This document shows, in pieces, positions 32,351-44,261 of a stretch of DNA of 64,000 nucleotides. The DNA is taken from positions 109,433,823 through 109,497,822 of the forward strand of contig OW386291.2 of NCBI GenBank assembly GCA_936432065.2, in the 5' to 3' direction. This stretch comes from Rutpela maculata. Lineage: Eukaryota > Arthropoda > Insecta > Coleoptera > Cerambycidae. The number at the start of each line of letters is the position of its first letter. The stretch's first letter is position 1. A model generated the notes under the pieces. That model was not told the origin of the DNA and made no database searches. It worked only from the letters and a program-made list of their open reading frames with translations. The translations under genes were made by a program, and so were the position numbers.

Positions 32351-32649
32351 TTTCTCAAAATTTTCTTTCGATTTTTCACAAAATTGGAAAAATACGAGTT
32401 AAAATGTATTTCAAATATTAGGAATAGTATAGATAGAGACATTTGGGAGTTATTAACTGAAAACTAGAGTGGAATCGAATCTGAGCTCCCACAACACCGC
32501 ACGACCGAATTAAGCATGTGGAATGGGAGTTAAAAATCACTCTCCGAAGAAGCTCCTTGTACGAGTTTACCGTTGCCTTAATTAGGAAGTATCCATTTTT
32601 GTCATTTTCTCGTAAAAAATAGTCGTAAAAATATAAAATATACACGTAT

Positions 32650-33335
32650 TTTTTACTTCCACGTTCAGTGGAAGTATAGTAACGACAAAAAAATTTTTAA
32701 AAATTTTTATTGTCCAAATAGGCTTAAAATGTCATGAAACGTCGAGATTTTAAGTTTCAGCGAAAAAAAAAATTCTGTCTGTCGGTCTGTCTGTAACTTT
32801 TTTTTGTGCGCACGTTTACTCTGGAACCGTTTAAGATATTGACTTGAAATTTGGTACACATATGTACTTTAACGAGATCTAGAACTAGATTATATTTTCA
32901 TCTAGTTCCGTCGAAGGGTTGGGGGTAAATTGGGGTAAATTGGGGTAAATTTGGGGTAAATAGGTCAATCAAGCCATAAAATTGGTATTTAGTATATACA
33001 AGAGAAGCTAAGGTCTCAAAAAAAATTTTGACATTAGCCACCCCCATTACCACCCCCCACCCCCTTATTAAAGGGGATGAAAAAAAATTGTGATTTAGTG
33101 TTTGTACAGGAACCAGAAACCTCAAAATATTTTTTTACTTCATCCACCACCCACTATCACCCCCCACCCCCTCTACCGATGTGGGGTATCGTTTTATGGG
33201 TTTTTGGGGTAGAGGATTTCAAATATTATATTATTAAAGTACCATAAACAATTATTTTCACATACAAAGTTTTTTCGTTGTGAGTGACTTGGATAGAGAA
33301 TCTGGATGTGGAAGTAGTGATTCCATGGGCAGCGG
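32650..33335 (+). mobile_element. Family A MITE, most complete copy
   Basis: About 690 bp. The left end contains ACTTCCACGTTCAGTGGAAG and the right end the inverse CTGGATGTGGAAGTAGTG, so the family has short terminal inverted repeats. Inner order: AAATAGGCTTAAAATGTCATG, TCTGTCTGTCGGTCTGTCTG, GTGCGCACG, GAAATTTGGTACACATATG, repeated GGGGTAAATT, then two C-rich blocks with TTATTAAAGGGGATG. Non-coding. At least seven copies or fragments lie in this window. Confidence 0.8.
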
Positions 33336-33776
33336 TTTTTTAATTATCTCTATAAATAAAAAAGTTAGCGCTCATCTGGACTGAGGCTCGATGACGTCAC
33401 AGTACATGATTCCGTCAACAGCGAGCGGTCGCGGGCACCGGAAGTTTAGTTCACTGTTATTCTTACCGGACACGCGTAAGATACTTTGTAGTTGGGCTTG
33501 TTTAACGTTTTAATCGTTTGAACAAGTAAGCTATGCCTAAAATAACAGCGAGTTGTGTACTATGACGTCACAGTCTGGCGCGAAGTATTCAAATAAAAAA
33601 TTAAATAAGTTCGTGAGTTATTCAGATATCGAGATGATTTTTTTTTTGTTTGACTAGTTAACTGAAAGACTACTAAATGAGGTTGAATGTACATGATATT
33701 TCTAATATAGGACACTTCCTAATTCTATTTTTGCATATCTTGTCTCATCGTTCATAAGTTTTTAACGTAGCTTTGT
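33336..33776. other. Promoter-like patch with two CRE palindromes
   Basis: ATGACGTCACAGT occurs at 33391-33403 and again at 33562-33575, each holding the CRE palindrome TGACGTCA. The sequence between them is GC-richer than its surroundings. A CRE pair of this kind could be a promoter, but no gene is attached to it. Confidence 0.3.
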
Positions 33777-33974
33777 TATCAGCAGTTTTCTACGAGGCTT
33801 TTTTTTCCGCGGCTTTTTTTTCCACGGATGTCTTTCTCGGATTTCATTTCCGCGGTTTTTTTTCCGTTCCCGGGGTCGAATCTGTTTACATATTTGATAG
33901 TTTCTTGTGTTCATGTATTTTGTGTAAAGTGGCTTTTTTATCCGCGGATTTTTTTTCCTAGATTCAGAATTTTG

Positions 33975-34500
33975 ACACTAATAAATGACTGACAATCTTT
34001 AATGGCATCTACTGTCAAAAATTTCTTCCCTCCTACATGCTCCAAATACTCCAACGATTAAAACAACTTTGGCTAACAGGAATTTTTTGTCATCGGCTTG
34101 TTTCATACATCGTCCTATTTCCAGCTTTGTAAATATTTTTGATTTCTTTGGCTGATATCCGGAAACTTTCCTTTTTAAAAATGCAATTAGGTTTGTAAAT
34201 TTGCTAATATCTACGTTTTTGTTCAGATAAATCATGGTGCAGAGCATCGAATATTTACTCCACAAAGTTGACGGACTTAAGGTACTGGATAGCTTCAGAA
34301 AATAGGCTAGTAATACATTTTCTGTAAAATTCTCAATGTTTTTCTTTGGTCCAGGTTTCAAAGTTGTTATAGGTCTTTTCGTACAAATTTTTCGATTTTT
34401 CGGGCACTAACGTGGATAGCGCAGCTTCAGCAGCTTGTTCAATATCCAAAGACTCGTCATTATCACTAATTTTTGGCGATTTTTTCGCAAAACTTTGTAG
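33975..34500 (-). pseudogene. Crypton-like tyrosine recombinase, N-terminal half
   Basis: Read right to left: SDNDESLDIEQAAEAAL and KSKNLYEKTYNNFETW (about 34490-34345), a one-base shift, then FTENVLLAYFLKL, LSPSTLWSKYSMLCTMI, KRKVSGYQPKKSKIFTKLE and the catalytic Arg in VFGACRREEI. A second shift leads to FLTVDAIKDCQSFISVKI, where the 4.7 kb insertion begins. With 28638-29243 this is one broken gene: both catalytic halves are present but it has several frameshifts. Confidence 0.8.
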
Positions 34501-34540
34501 GAAATACGGCGACGCGCGACGTTTGAACTTGACAGAACCT

Positions 34541-34749
34541 TGACATTAAACAATGCATAAACAATGCCTTAGAAACAGATTGCTTGTCCACTTTTCAAAA
34601 TATTTAAAAATACAAATAAAAGCATAAAAATATTAAATTCTCCGCTTTCACAAAAAATCTTGTATGAAATTAGTTGCGAAATCGATGTGATTAAGTACTC
34701 GACGCATTGTCCAACTCGGCTTTCGCCTTGTTGAACAATTATGCGTCCC
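34541..34749. other. Short spacer
   Basis: AT-rich, between the Crypton-like gene and the hAT element. Nothing recognised. Confidence 0.4.
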
Positions 34750-37700
34750 CAGGGCTTTCAAGGAATTTTTTAAATAAAAAAGTGATTGAGTGACTATCAT
34801 AGCAAAAAAAAAATTACTATATACTTAAGAAAGTGACACATGGGGTGACCCAAAATAATAAACAACTGCCTAGTGTCTTGATAATATGAAAGATATATTA
34901 ACGTACATAAAAAAACAAAATATAAAAAATTCTCAGGCAAAAACGAAAAAATATATAAAATTCTCGTTATTGATTAAACAAAACTAATAAAAACAACTAA
35001 ATGTAAATAATAATAATGCACTTCGTTCGTTCCATCATACTTCAATTTATTTTTATTTTTTTAGTAAATGTCTCGATAATAGTAGTTTTTCTTTTCTCAA
35101 CTTTTGATTGAATCTCGTCAGTTTCAAGTAGTAATTTGGCCACCCTAGCTCCTTCCAGATCGCCCTTTTTTATAGCCTCATTCAGTTTTGCATTTGCATC
35201 ACAGAAAAGACTACCAGCAGCCTGTTCTTGTATTTTCAAGAAATCTTTATTTTTTTTAATTTGCTCTTCTAAGTCTTGTATCCGTCTTTGATTTTTCCTG
35301 ACCTCCTGTAAATTTTGCACTGTCAATTTCTGTAACCTCCGTTGCTTCTCAGATTCTTTGTGTCTTCTATCGAAGTCCAATTTCTCTTTCTGCAAGTAAG
35401 TTTCATAACTTTTCCATGATTCCTTTGCACTCTTAATAAGTTTTTCTGTAATTGGAATAAAATAAGGTTTATTGTTGTACTTTTTTAACCCATTGACGAC
35501 GTTCAGTTTGGCATTTAGCGTGCGTAATCCCATCGATGTTTTATCATCTGTTAATATAAGTTTAGATCTAGAAAATCCTCTTTCGACGTCCGCACTTCCG
35601 TGTGACAAGCATAAACAGGCTTTAACTACTCTTGTCACTGTTGGATATTTTGGAGCATCACTTATAGGATATTTTTTATTGAAAACAGTATTCCAAAAAA
35701 CCTCTACAGTTTCTTTTTCATCCACCTTTATTACAAAATTTTCTGCTTTTAATAGTCGCCATTCATCACGGAGTTCATTTAGGTTTAAATCTAGTAGTGG
35801 AAGTTTTTCGGCCAAATATTTAATCCTAGTGGAAGGTGCTGTCAGAACATTTTTTGGTTGTAATGCGCTACAGCATTTTAAAAAAGAGCCCATAGCCAAC
35901 GAAGATTTTGCAAGCAAGTGTTTACAAATTGCTAAATAATGTGATTGAGCCGATTTATAAAAGATCAGTTTTTGCCTATCCGAAAATAAGGATTTTGTTT
36001 TTTTGATACTTGAATCTGTTGATTCAATGATCTTTTTTGCTTCATCGCCTACATCAATTTGGGTCAGAGGTAACAAATTTTGGTTTGTGAAGATTTTTTG
36101 GTAATCTAGACTGTCAGTGTCAATTTGTACATTTTCATTACAAACTTTGTGTGCAATTTTTGTTACCAATTCCTTCAACGAATCATAAAGTAAATGTATT
36201 AAAGCTCCTTCCAACTGGAAAAATGTATTAAAAGAGATCAAGGAATTGGAGCTAGTTATTATGAAGTGTATCTTTGGTTTCAAAAATACATCACCCAACG
36301 CCTGAGATATAGTTTTATATTTTAATATCTTCAATAGATTAGGTCTACGAGATGGTACGAATATTGTAAAGTATCGCACAATGGCTGGCCACTGTTCAAT
36401 GAGCCTCTGGGCTGCTGCGTTCAATGATAACCAGCGGCTCGTAACGTGCTTGATAAATTTGTGTTGTGGCAAATTTAATTCCCTCTGAATATTAACAAAA
36501 TCTTCTTCTCGTTGAGGCCAACCGTGAAAAAAATAATATATATGAACCACAAATTCGTCAGCTTCCATCCCAAATTCTTCAAGGCCCTTTAAAAATGCAT
36601 TGTGAACTATATGTAAATCACATGACCCCAAATCCAAAAGTCCCAGAGGTCGCAACTGTTTTATTTCATTATTCATAATTTTAAAAGCTCTCTTGTTCAC
36701 ATTGGGCCCATCGGATGCCAACATAAGCAGTTTAGAACTTGGCAGTCCTGCATTGTCAATTGCTTTATTTAAGTGAGTCACTAATATTTCAGCTGTGGCA
36801 GTACCCAAAAAAAAGTCTCTAAATGGGCAGAAATAATTTTTTCCTGTGAATCAGACCAATACATCACTCGAACTTGTAACTCTTTTGTTGACTCAGAGTT
36901 GGTCGTTTCGTCATATGCTATGGTGTAATAGGTGCCAACCAGATCCTCCAAAAGTTCTTTATAGAAATATGGACCCAAGGCCTCCGTAAGTAAGTATCCA
37001 AATTTAGTTCGACCCATTGAAAATTGGGATGCAATTTCACCGGGAAACATAGCCATGAAAACATTTATTTTTTAATATCACAGGAGGCCGCTATCACTTT
37101 GTATAACTTTTAGGGCCCATATTATTTCTGCCTTGACTGTACAATTTTTTAAATTATATAATTGTAATGTTTTTTGCAACTTATTGTCATTATTATTGGT
37201 ACTCTCGATACTAGTGTTATTGTTTGATTCTTGAATTATTGGTCTAACTTGGCCTACCAACGTCAACTGTTTACTGCCAAGTTTTATTCCAATTTGTTTC
37301 TTGTGATGAGCTCTTTCTTCGTGTTTTTTTATTGCTGAAAACCCATTGTGAAAACAATTTATGTTTTTAGCACAAATCACACACATCACATTGTGTTTAT
37401 CTATTTTATGGAGCCATAAACTGTACTTTCTCCCTGTGCTATCTGTTTGGCTAAACCAAGCTTCAGACACTTTACAAAATTTTCCCATTTCATTTATTCA
37501 ATCTACACTATTTTTTTATTTGATACAAGAACATTTGGTTAGGTTAAAATATTTCACAGAACTAACAAGGCAGAAAATTAAAACGCGCCTACACTAGTAC
37601 CAGTGCAATTTTTGGTCACGATTTTAGTTAACCGAACCGGTTGTCATCGACTTTTTATTAGCCGGTTAAGCAACCAACATATTTTCGGACCGACAAACCA

Positions 37701-37934
37701 AACCAAGATGATGTTCGGATCATAAACTTTATTAGACTGGACAACGCGTGATACCAACTGAAATCAACAGAATAACCGCGAAATTTAATTTATTTAATTA
37801 TATCTTTTTACATTTACACTTAATTCTTGATTTAAGTTACTGTAAATGACTATTTCCAAAAAAAAATGACTGTAAGTGACTATTGGTCGGAAAAGTGACT
37901 TTAGATGATGTAAATGACCCCCTTGGAAGCCCTG
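34750..37934 (-). mobile_element. hAT transposon, nearly full length
   Basis: TIRs CAGGGCTTTCAAGG (34750) and its inverse CCTTGGAAGCCCTG (ending 37934) with one mismatch; 3185 bp. Short AGTGACT-type subterminal repeats lie inside both ends (about 34780 and 37840-37915). The flanking 8-mers do not match, so the target duplication is not visible. Confidence 0.8.
35042..37488 (-). pseudogene. hAT transposase with BED-type zinc finger
   Basis: Three frames, right to left. 37488-37078: N-terminus with a BED-like finger, VMCVICAKNINCF and IKKHEERAH (C-x2-C ... H-x4-H type). 37056-36781: the first catalytic Asp in TIAYDETTNSESTKELQV. 36808-35042 (588 codons): LASDGPNVN with the second Asp, GSCDLHIVHNAFLKGLEE, FHGWPQREED, KHVTSRWLSLNAAA, and the dimerisation motif HGSADVERGFSRSKLIL, then a long Lys/Glu coiled coil. 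Breaks: near 37078 and in the A/T run near 36808. Few other lesions, so a moderately young pseudogene. Confidence 0.82.
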
Positions 37935-38044
37935 CGTGCTTAAAACACACTCTTTGCGCAACCTTGTTACATAAATAGCTATTTTGTAATTTATACAATC
38001 TTAAAATCATCATTTCATTATCAGCGCACATGTGATTAAAATTG

Positions 38045-38345
38045 ATGTATTTTACTTCCACATCCATGTAGTGGAGTGGAAGGGGGTAAGTGTATGGGGG
38101 TAAATAGATAAACTAAGCAAGTAAGAATTCATAAAATTGGGATGAAGTGTATGTACGAGAAGCCAAGGTTTCAATTTTTTTTTAGCATCAGCCACCCCCA
38201 CTATCACTATCACCACAATATTAAATGGAGTAAAAAAAAATTGTGATTTAGTGTGAGTGCAAAGGCATACAAATTTGTTTTGGCATCAGCTACTTCCCAT
38301 GTGGCATATCGTTTTATGGGATTTTAAATATTATATTATTAAAGC
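38045..38345 (+). mobile_element. Family A MITE, internally deleted copy
   Basis: Begins TTACTTCCACATCCATGTAGTGGAG, then passes directly to the GGGTAAATAG and TAAAAAAAAATTGTGATTTAGTG blocks and ends TCGTTTTATGGGATTTTAAATATTA. Confidence 0.7.
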
Positions 38346-39530
38346 CTACCCAGATTTTTTTCTCAAAAATTAGGGGGAACTCGTCGCTCCCCATCCCAAT
38401 GCCCTTTATGTAGCGTAATGAGCTTATATGTAAACAAATTACCTAAATAAACAATAACTTTTCTTTGACAAGTAAGAACATTTTTATTTAAACTCCGATG
38501 TTTGGCTGTGAAAATAATGTATATATTAGTGCAATTTTAATCTTATATCCATAGTGGAGTCAACAGAGATTTGTCGGAAAAATTCCGGGAAGCGGTAACT
38601 TTTGAGAATACATCTCTGAACATGTCAGGAACAACGTACCAAAAGTTACCAACAATAGTACTTGAGCGTAATTTATTATTAAACAAATTAGTTGCAAGAT
38701 ACCAGTCTATTTCTTTTATTTCAAAAAGTAATTGCGCCATTCGAAAGTATGGGAAATTTCACATCAAAAATGTATATGAAGTTTTTTTTGTAAGATCAAA
38801 AATGTAGGCACCAGATTTTTTTGTTTGACGCACGAAAATGGAACAAGGAGACACGTAATTACGGCGCGCGAAGCGCGCGCGGCCTCGAGCGCGCAACACT
38901 AAATTTGTTGTAACTTTTGAACTAATTAATGAAATTGACCTCACAAAAGCTTAAATGAAAGAAGAAACATGTAGCTATTGGATTATTATATTTTCAAATA
39001 TAAAGATGAATGTATGTAGGAATACTACATATATGAAGTCGGAACATAAAGAGATTTGCGATGAAATAGGTAAAAGCTCCACCATTTCTAAAAATTTAAA
39101 GATAAAAACTTGGGTCTTTCACATTTTACTCTTGAAGTAATGTACAAAAAGATCCAACAGTGAAAAAAAATCTCAAAAATTTATTTCTGAAGATGTACAC
39201 TTTCAAAATTTCAAAATGTTGAGAAATTTATAAAATTTGATATAGTATATAACTAATTTTAACCACCTATTTCTCTGGTTTAAATAGCGTTATTAGATCT
39301 CTGTAGGTGTGATTTTTAAAGCTTGAAATGTGTACTTTAAATGCTTCAAGGGAATTTACCTTAAAAATTGAATTAACCCCCTTTTTTTTTCTCTAAAATT
39401 CGTGAAATTATGGATAAAATAAACGTTAATAACATTTATATAAAATTTATTTGGCCTACCTATCCAGCATACGTTTATAGTAGGACTTCAAAATAAGTAA
39501 ATCTGATGATGAAAAAATTTTAGAATCCAG

Positions 39531-41671
39531 TGTGTCCCAGGATAGATGTAACAAGAGGTGTAATGGATCAAAAATTTTGGAATTTTGGAATGGTATTTGG
39601 GAATTGAGTTCTGCTTGTTGTAAAACTAAAGTATACCAAAAATGACTTGATTTGGTGTTCCACAGGGTGTTTTATAAGCAAAGTTGTAAACATCACCACT
39701 AACAAGGTACCTTTATTTTTCAAAATATGAAAAAATTCCACTAAGAAAAGTTGTTTAGAATGCAATTTTATACCTCTATACCAAATTTCAGGAATATAAA
39801 ATTATTTTTTTGTAACTTCCCATTTTTTGCGAATTAAGAGTTGAATTCATATTTAAAGTTGTGTAGGAGCAAATGTTAATCATCTCAAAAAGTAGGCTAT
39901 TGGTAAATAAAAAATTGAATATACGAGATGTAAGAAGGTATAATGTTAATCGAACTAATTGTAAAACAAGAAACAATTACTAACAGAAGATTAATGAGGT
40001 TTAAAAATTATAACAAGAAATAAATGTCAAAAACATAACAGATTCACAAACAAATTAATTATTGACCAATAGAAAACAATGTTTACAATTTTTTGATTAT
40101 TCGACGTAGCTACCACCCACATCCACACACATTTCGATCCTTCGCCTAAAGTCCTTAAAACTGTTTCGAATGTGATCTAACGGTATGGAGTTTACGGCAT
40201 TTGTAATTCTCTGCTTCAATACTGCTACATCGTTAGGAAGTGGTTCAGCGTAAGCCAACTGCTTGAGGCGACCCCATAAAAAGAAATCCAATATTGATAG
40301 GTCTGGGGATCTCGCCGGCCACTTGATCGGTCCATTCCTGGCAATCCAATTTTCTTCAAAATTTAAATTCAACCACCGATTAACCATTTCTGTGGAGTGG
40401 CCAGGGCAACCATCATGTTGAAAATGAACTAAAGGCATATCTCTTAAAATATTTAAATGTTCTTCAGAAAATCTTTCAAGAAGCTGTAAATAAGTGTGTT
40501 GGTTTAACCTTCCCTCAATGAAATAAGGTCCAACAACTCCAACGTGATAAGAAACGGCACACCACACATTCACTTTTTTATAATATTATCTTCTACAATA
40601 AATTCTAAAATTTGGATTTTCAGAAGCCCAAAACCGACAATTCTGAGATGAAACAACACCATTGGTTGTGAATGTGGATTCATCTGAGAAAATTATGAAA
40701 TGATAAAAAAATTTCTCTTCCATGATTTTTTCTCCAATGGTCAAACAAAAATCCAACCTACGGCCGCCATCTCCCTCTTCAAGCGTATGTTTATAATTTG
40801 CTTTATATGCCCTAATTTTCTTTGCCTTGTAAATTCTTTGGAGTTCAGACTTGCTAATATTAATAAGAGCTGATCTTTCTCTTAGTGGCATCCTATAGAA
40901 TTTTCTATAACAGAGGCATGAGCTATAATAGCCCCAACATTGTCTTCATCATATACTTTTATTTTTCTTTTCATGTTAAGAACACTACCAGTAGCCAGAA
41001 ACTTTTTAATTATTCTCATAGCCTGAGTACGTGACAAAGCAGTGTTTGGAAATTTCAAATTAAATTGGCTTACCACTTCTCTTAGCGAGTTTTCACCGCC
41101 AATTCCGTAGTATTGCACAATATAAATTTTTTCACGCACTGTGAGTACCATTTTCACTTAATTTTTTATGCTTGGTTCGTTAATTTGAAACAGAAATTAA
41201 GGATAATATTGACTACGTTTGACAGATATGTCAATAATAAATGATAAATGTGTATCCACTGCTTTTATCATAGCCTACTTTTTGCTTCTACATAACTTTA
41301 AATATTAATTCACAAAAAATAATTTCTATGCAGTTTTAATTGAATTGTTCAAAATAAAATACTAATTTATTGAAAAAATGGGAAGTTTCAAAAAAATAAT
41401 TTTATATTCCTGAAATTTGGTATAGAGGTATAAAATTGCATTCTAAATAACTTTTCTTAGTAGAATTTTTTTAATATTTTGAAAAATAAAGGTACTTTAT
41501 TAGTGGTGATTTTTACAACTTTGCTTATAAAACACCCTGTAGAACACCAAATCAAGTCATTTTTGGTATACTTTAGTTTTACAACAAGCAAGACTCAATC
41601 CCCATATACCATTCCAAAATTCCAAAATTTTTGGTCCATTACACCTCTTGTTACATCTATCCTGGGACACA
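39531..41671 (-). mobile_element. DD41D (rosa-like) Tc1/mariner-superfamily transposon with ~300-bp TIRs
   Basis: The left arm (39531-39832) starts TGTGTCCCAGGATAGATG and the right arm (41373-41671) is its inverse with few mismatches. CAG stands next to both ends. I do not see the TA duplication expected of the superfamily, so the true ends may be a few bases away. 2.14 kb with one transposase gene. Confidence 0.82.
40097..41157 (-). pseudogene. DD41D transposase, one stop and one frameshift
   Basis: Frame 41157-40882 has the helix-turn-helix part (MVLTVREKIYIVQYYG, LREVVSQFNLKFP, SRTQAMRIIKKF). Frame 40891-40586 has FSDESTFTTNG with the first catalytic Asp. Frame 40573-40097 has VHFQHDGCPGHST (second Asp) and WPARSPDLSILDFFLWG (third Asp). 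I count 41 residues between the second and third Asp, the DD41D spacing. The last two frames are in register and separated by a single TAA (40586-40588). One shift lies near 40885. A complete relative could be active. Confidence 0.85.
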
Positions 41672-42373
41672 CAGTATATATATAAATTTATACTTTTCAC
41701 TAAATATTGAAAACATCACGTTTTTTCAGTAAATCGACTCAATGTTGATTGTTTTTACAATTTTTATCCTGTTTAAAATATCAAAAACATATTAAAAACA
41801 TTCACGTGGTACGGGGCCATGAGTCAAATTATAATGCTTGACTAATAGAAAGATTGAAAGTAAGACAACATCTTCGTGGCAAGCAATACGCATCACCTGC
41901 CCCGCACGCTGCGCTGTGTAAAAGAAGTTTGGACACTTTTTCACAGATCATCTTGTAATGCTATGTACAATATCACGTTTTCTCAGTTTCTTTTTAAGCT
42001 TTCATGTGAACATTTAAATTGTGTTTTTAACTGAATAGTGTTTTGAATTATTTTATTGCTTGATGGAAGTCGGCCATATTGGGTCAGCCATTTTGAATTA
42101 CTTTTTTTGACATCATAATCTATTTCAGCGACCTCGAAAACCCACCTATATGTCAATTTGAATTAAATTGCTTGAAAATTTTTCAACTTACAACAATTTT
42201 GTTAAAAAAAGTTTCCTTTTGTTTAAATAATTAATAAACAATTTCCTCACGATTATACGTTTATAACTTTTTATTTTAAGCTATGTAAAAGTGATATCAA
42301 AAGGTTTTAGGAAAATCGAATCTTCCCGTAATTATTCCGAAATAATTCATATTTTCAGCCTCTATTGACTCCA

Positions 42374-42778
42374 CTACTATCTGCCCATCATTTCCGAAGA
42401 GAGCATTTTTTAAGTAATTTTCACTGGGCGACTGGAGCCTAGAAGGTGTCTATTTAGGTTTGGAGTCAACATTTCAAAATTTTCAGTCAGACTGTCCAAA
42501 ATCAAAAGTTAGAATTTCCAGTTAACGAAGAATTATCGTAACAGAATAGGTTTCATAATTTTTTAAACAATTTTCGTCTTTGTTATCTCGCTGGCACAGA
42601 CATATTAGTGATGCCGTCAAAGTAGGGAACTGTTATTTATTATAGAAAAAGAAAAGTAAACTACTAGATGTTTAGAAAGTAGTTAAGTTAGTTAAGTAGG
42701 TAAGTTTATTCTCAACAAACGTGTCTGGTCCTCGTACTGTAGTGCACAGAGGAAATGAGGAACATTTTTAATTTTCAG
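42374..42778. other. Non-coding stretch
   Basis: AT-rich, short (GTTAA)-type repeats near 42680; nothing else recognised. Confidence 0.45.
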
Positions 42779-42980
42779 GTTTTGTGTCACCGATACAACC
42801 AGTGGCACTGGGCGGCATGTACTCGTCACTAGGCGGCATTACTGCCACCTGTACATTATACGTTATTTTTTCCTCTGTTCCTGAAAGTTTTATTCCGTTG
42901 ATCCTCATTATTTGGCCTTGGGCCAGCACTCCACACCACTTGCAGACTGCAGTTTCGAGCTATTGGCTCTCGTCAGTACA
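42779..42980 (+). CDS. Possible internal exon, hydrophobic protein, unrecognised
   Basis: Bounded by TTTTAATTTTCAG and GTACAAG|GTAAGT, both good splice signals, and open in one frame throughout (about 67 codons). GC content and codon use are unlike the surroundings. It contains two hydrophobic stretches (ITATCTLYVIFSSV and FIPLILIIWPWA). No family recognised and no partner exon found, so it may be an orphan exon of a host gene or of a transposon. Confidence 0.3.
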
Positions 42981-44255
42981 AGGTAAGTTTGAGATGGCTG
43001 GAACGAGGCCCTTGTTCACTCTTGGTGCGTGATTTATAAAACCACGACATGCAACAAAAATAGCAGGCTCCATCTACAGCAGTAGCCCTGACATGGGCAC
43101 AGTTAGTAGGCATGCTTTTAGAGGGCAGAATATTTACTAGTGAAATATTTTTGTCGAAATCCTCTATACGTTTCCTTAAATATATATGGAATAAAAACCA
43201 GACCAACCAACAGCTATTTACTGGACTAAACACGAGAGCTCCTTTTAGTAGGAATACATCTTTCGGCTGGTGTCTGTTGCGAAACTTTAGCGTTTTGTGG
43301 CAATACATAGGTTTTGCACTTAACGCGGCCAGGCTTGTAGCTGTAGCTGTTGGTTGCAGTCTGGTTTTATTCCTTATATATTAGGAGTTCAAAAAACTTG
43401 GTTAATGATCCAAAAATAGGTTCAGGTTTATAGAAAAATTATTTAATAAAATCATTATTCAAAAAGGGTTATACTGGATGGAAAAATTAGATCAACAGAA
43501 AATTACGAAATATTGTATTTTTATGTATAAGTCGGGGGGCGTACTTGATGAAATATACACTCCGTGGGAAATTTCATGATGAAATTGTGGGAGTAAGTTT
43601 AATACATTCCTTATGCCCTCCATAATCATACCTTACTAGGTGCTTTGCTTGAATTTGTGGCAGGCGACCTATATGGCGTCATATATTAAGGATGGCGGCC
43701 ACCCCAGACATCATCGGAAGTTCTCGATTCTAACTGTTGATAGGCCCACCCTAGCAATATTTTGTACTGAAACTTTTTCGTTCTGAATAAAATTTTAAAC
43801 AAAAAAAGTTATAACAGTTTTTGTGGTATAACCTACCGGTTATCAGTTCTGCCGTGCTAAGCAAGAAAGTCGTAACTGATATTTTCATGAAAATTGAGTT
43901 ATTGACATTTGTTGTATCTACAGCCACCCAAGCAACTTCTGGTATATTTTCAAGGTCGTATCTTAATAATACAAGATACAAATTCAATTTAAAATTTGTC
44001 ATATCTCCAAAGTATACTGATTTTGCTAAGCTAAATTGTCCCTATCTGATATTATCAAGTATAAATGTCGTATCTATACGGTGGCTCTGGTAGATACGAC
44101 AAATTAGCTTGGCGATACAAAATAAAAATGTTCAGTTACGACTACCAATTTGAAAGTTATGTGGGATTGATGATTCAATGTGTTACTGAAAAAAGTATAT
44201 TTTATGATATTGAAAATATTTCCACTTCGTTCAATGCATCTGAGTAAAGGAATGT
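42981..44255. other. Non-coding stretch with a short hairpin
   Basis: Open frames on both strands (43112-43384, 42973-43308, 43821-44093) show no family. GTCGTATCT...AGATACGAC forms a small hairpin at about 44068-44101. Confidence 0.4.
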
Positions 44256-44261
44256 TAGAAT

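Larger units (their letters stand above)
29244..33966. mobile_element. 4.7 kb composite insertion splitting the Crypton-like gene
   Basis: Both ends carry purine-rich arrays in inverted orientation: GGAAAAAAACGCC and AAAGCCGCGGAAAAAAAAGC on the left (29251-29310), and CCGCGGCTTTTTTTTCC with further CCGCGG blocks on the right (33795-33955). With the exact 8-bp duplication this suggests one DNA transposon, later loaded with a retrotransposon (30127-31487) and two family A copies. Its own class is not clear; no transposase is recognised. Confidence 0.6.
38552..42373. mobile_element. Element with TAGTGGAGTCAA ends, host of the DD41D transposon
   Basis: ATAGTGGAGTCAACAGAG at 38550 is matched inverted by CTCTATTGACTCCACTA ending 42373, with a second matched block (TCGGAA.AATTCCGGGAAG). 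Without the nested transposon it is about 1.7 kb and shows no gene. A striking GC-rich run, GCGCGCGAAGCGCGCGCGGC, is at 38862. Confidence 0.5.

Noticed and set aside
33533..33565. MPKITASCVL start as a THAP-domain protein
   Set aside because: The frame stops after ten codons and no zinc-binding pattern follows.
42973..43308. 111-codon minus-strand frame with several Cys as a PiggyBac C-terminal zinc finger
   Set aside because: The cysteine spacing does not fit that finger, and no PiggyBac core is nearby.
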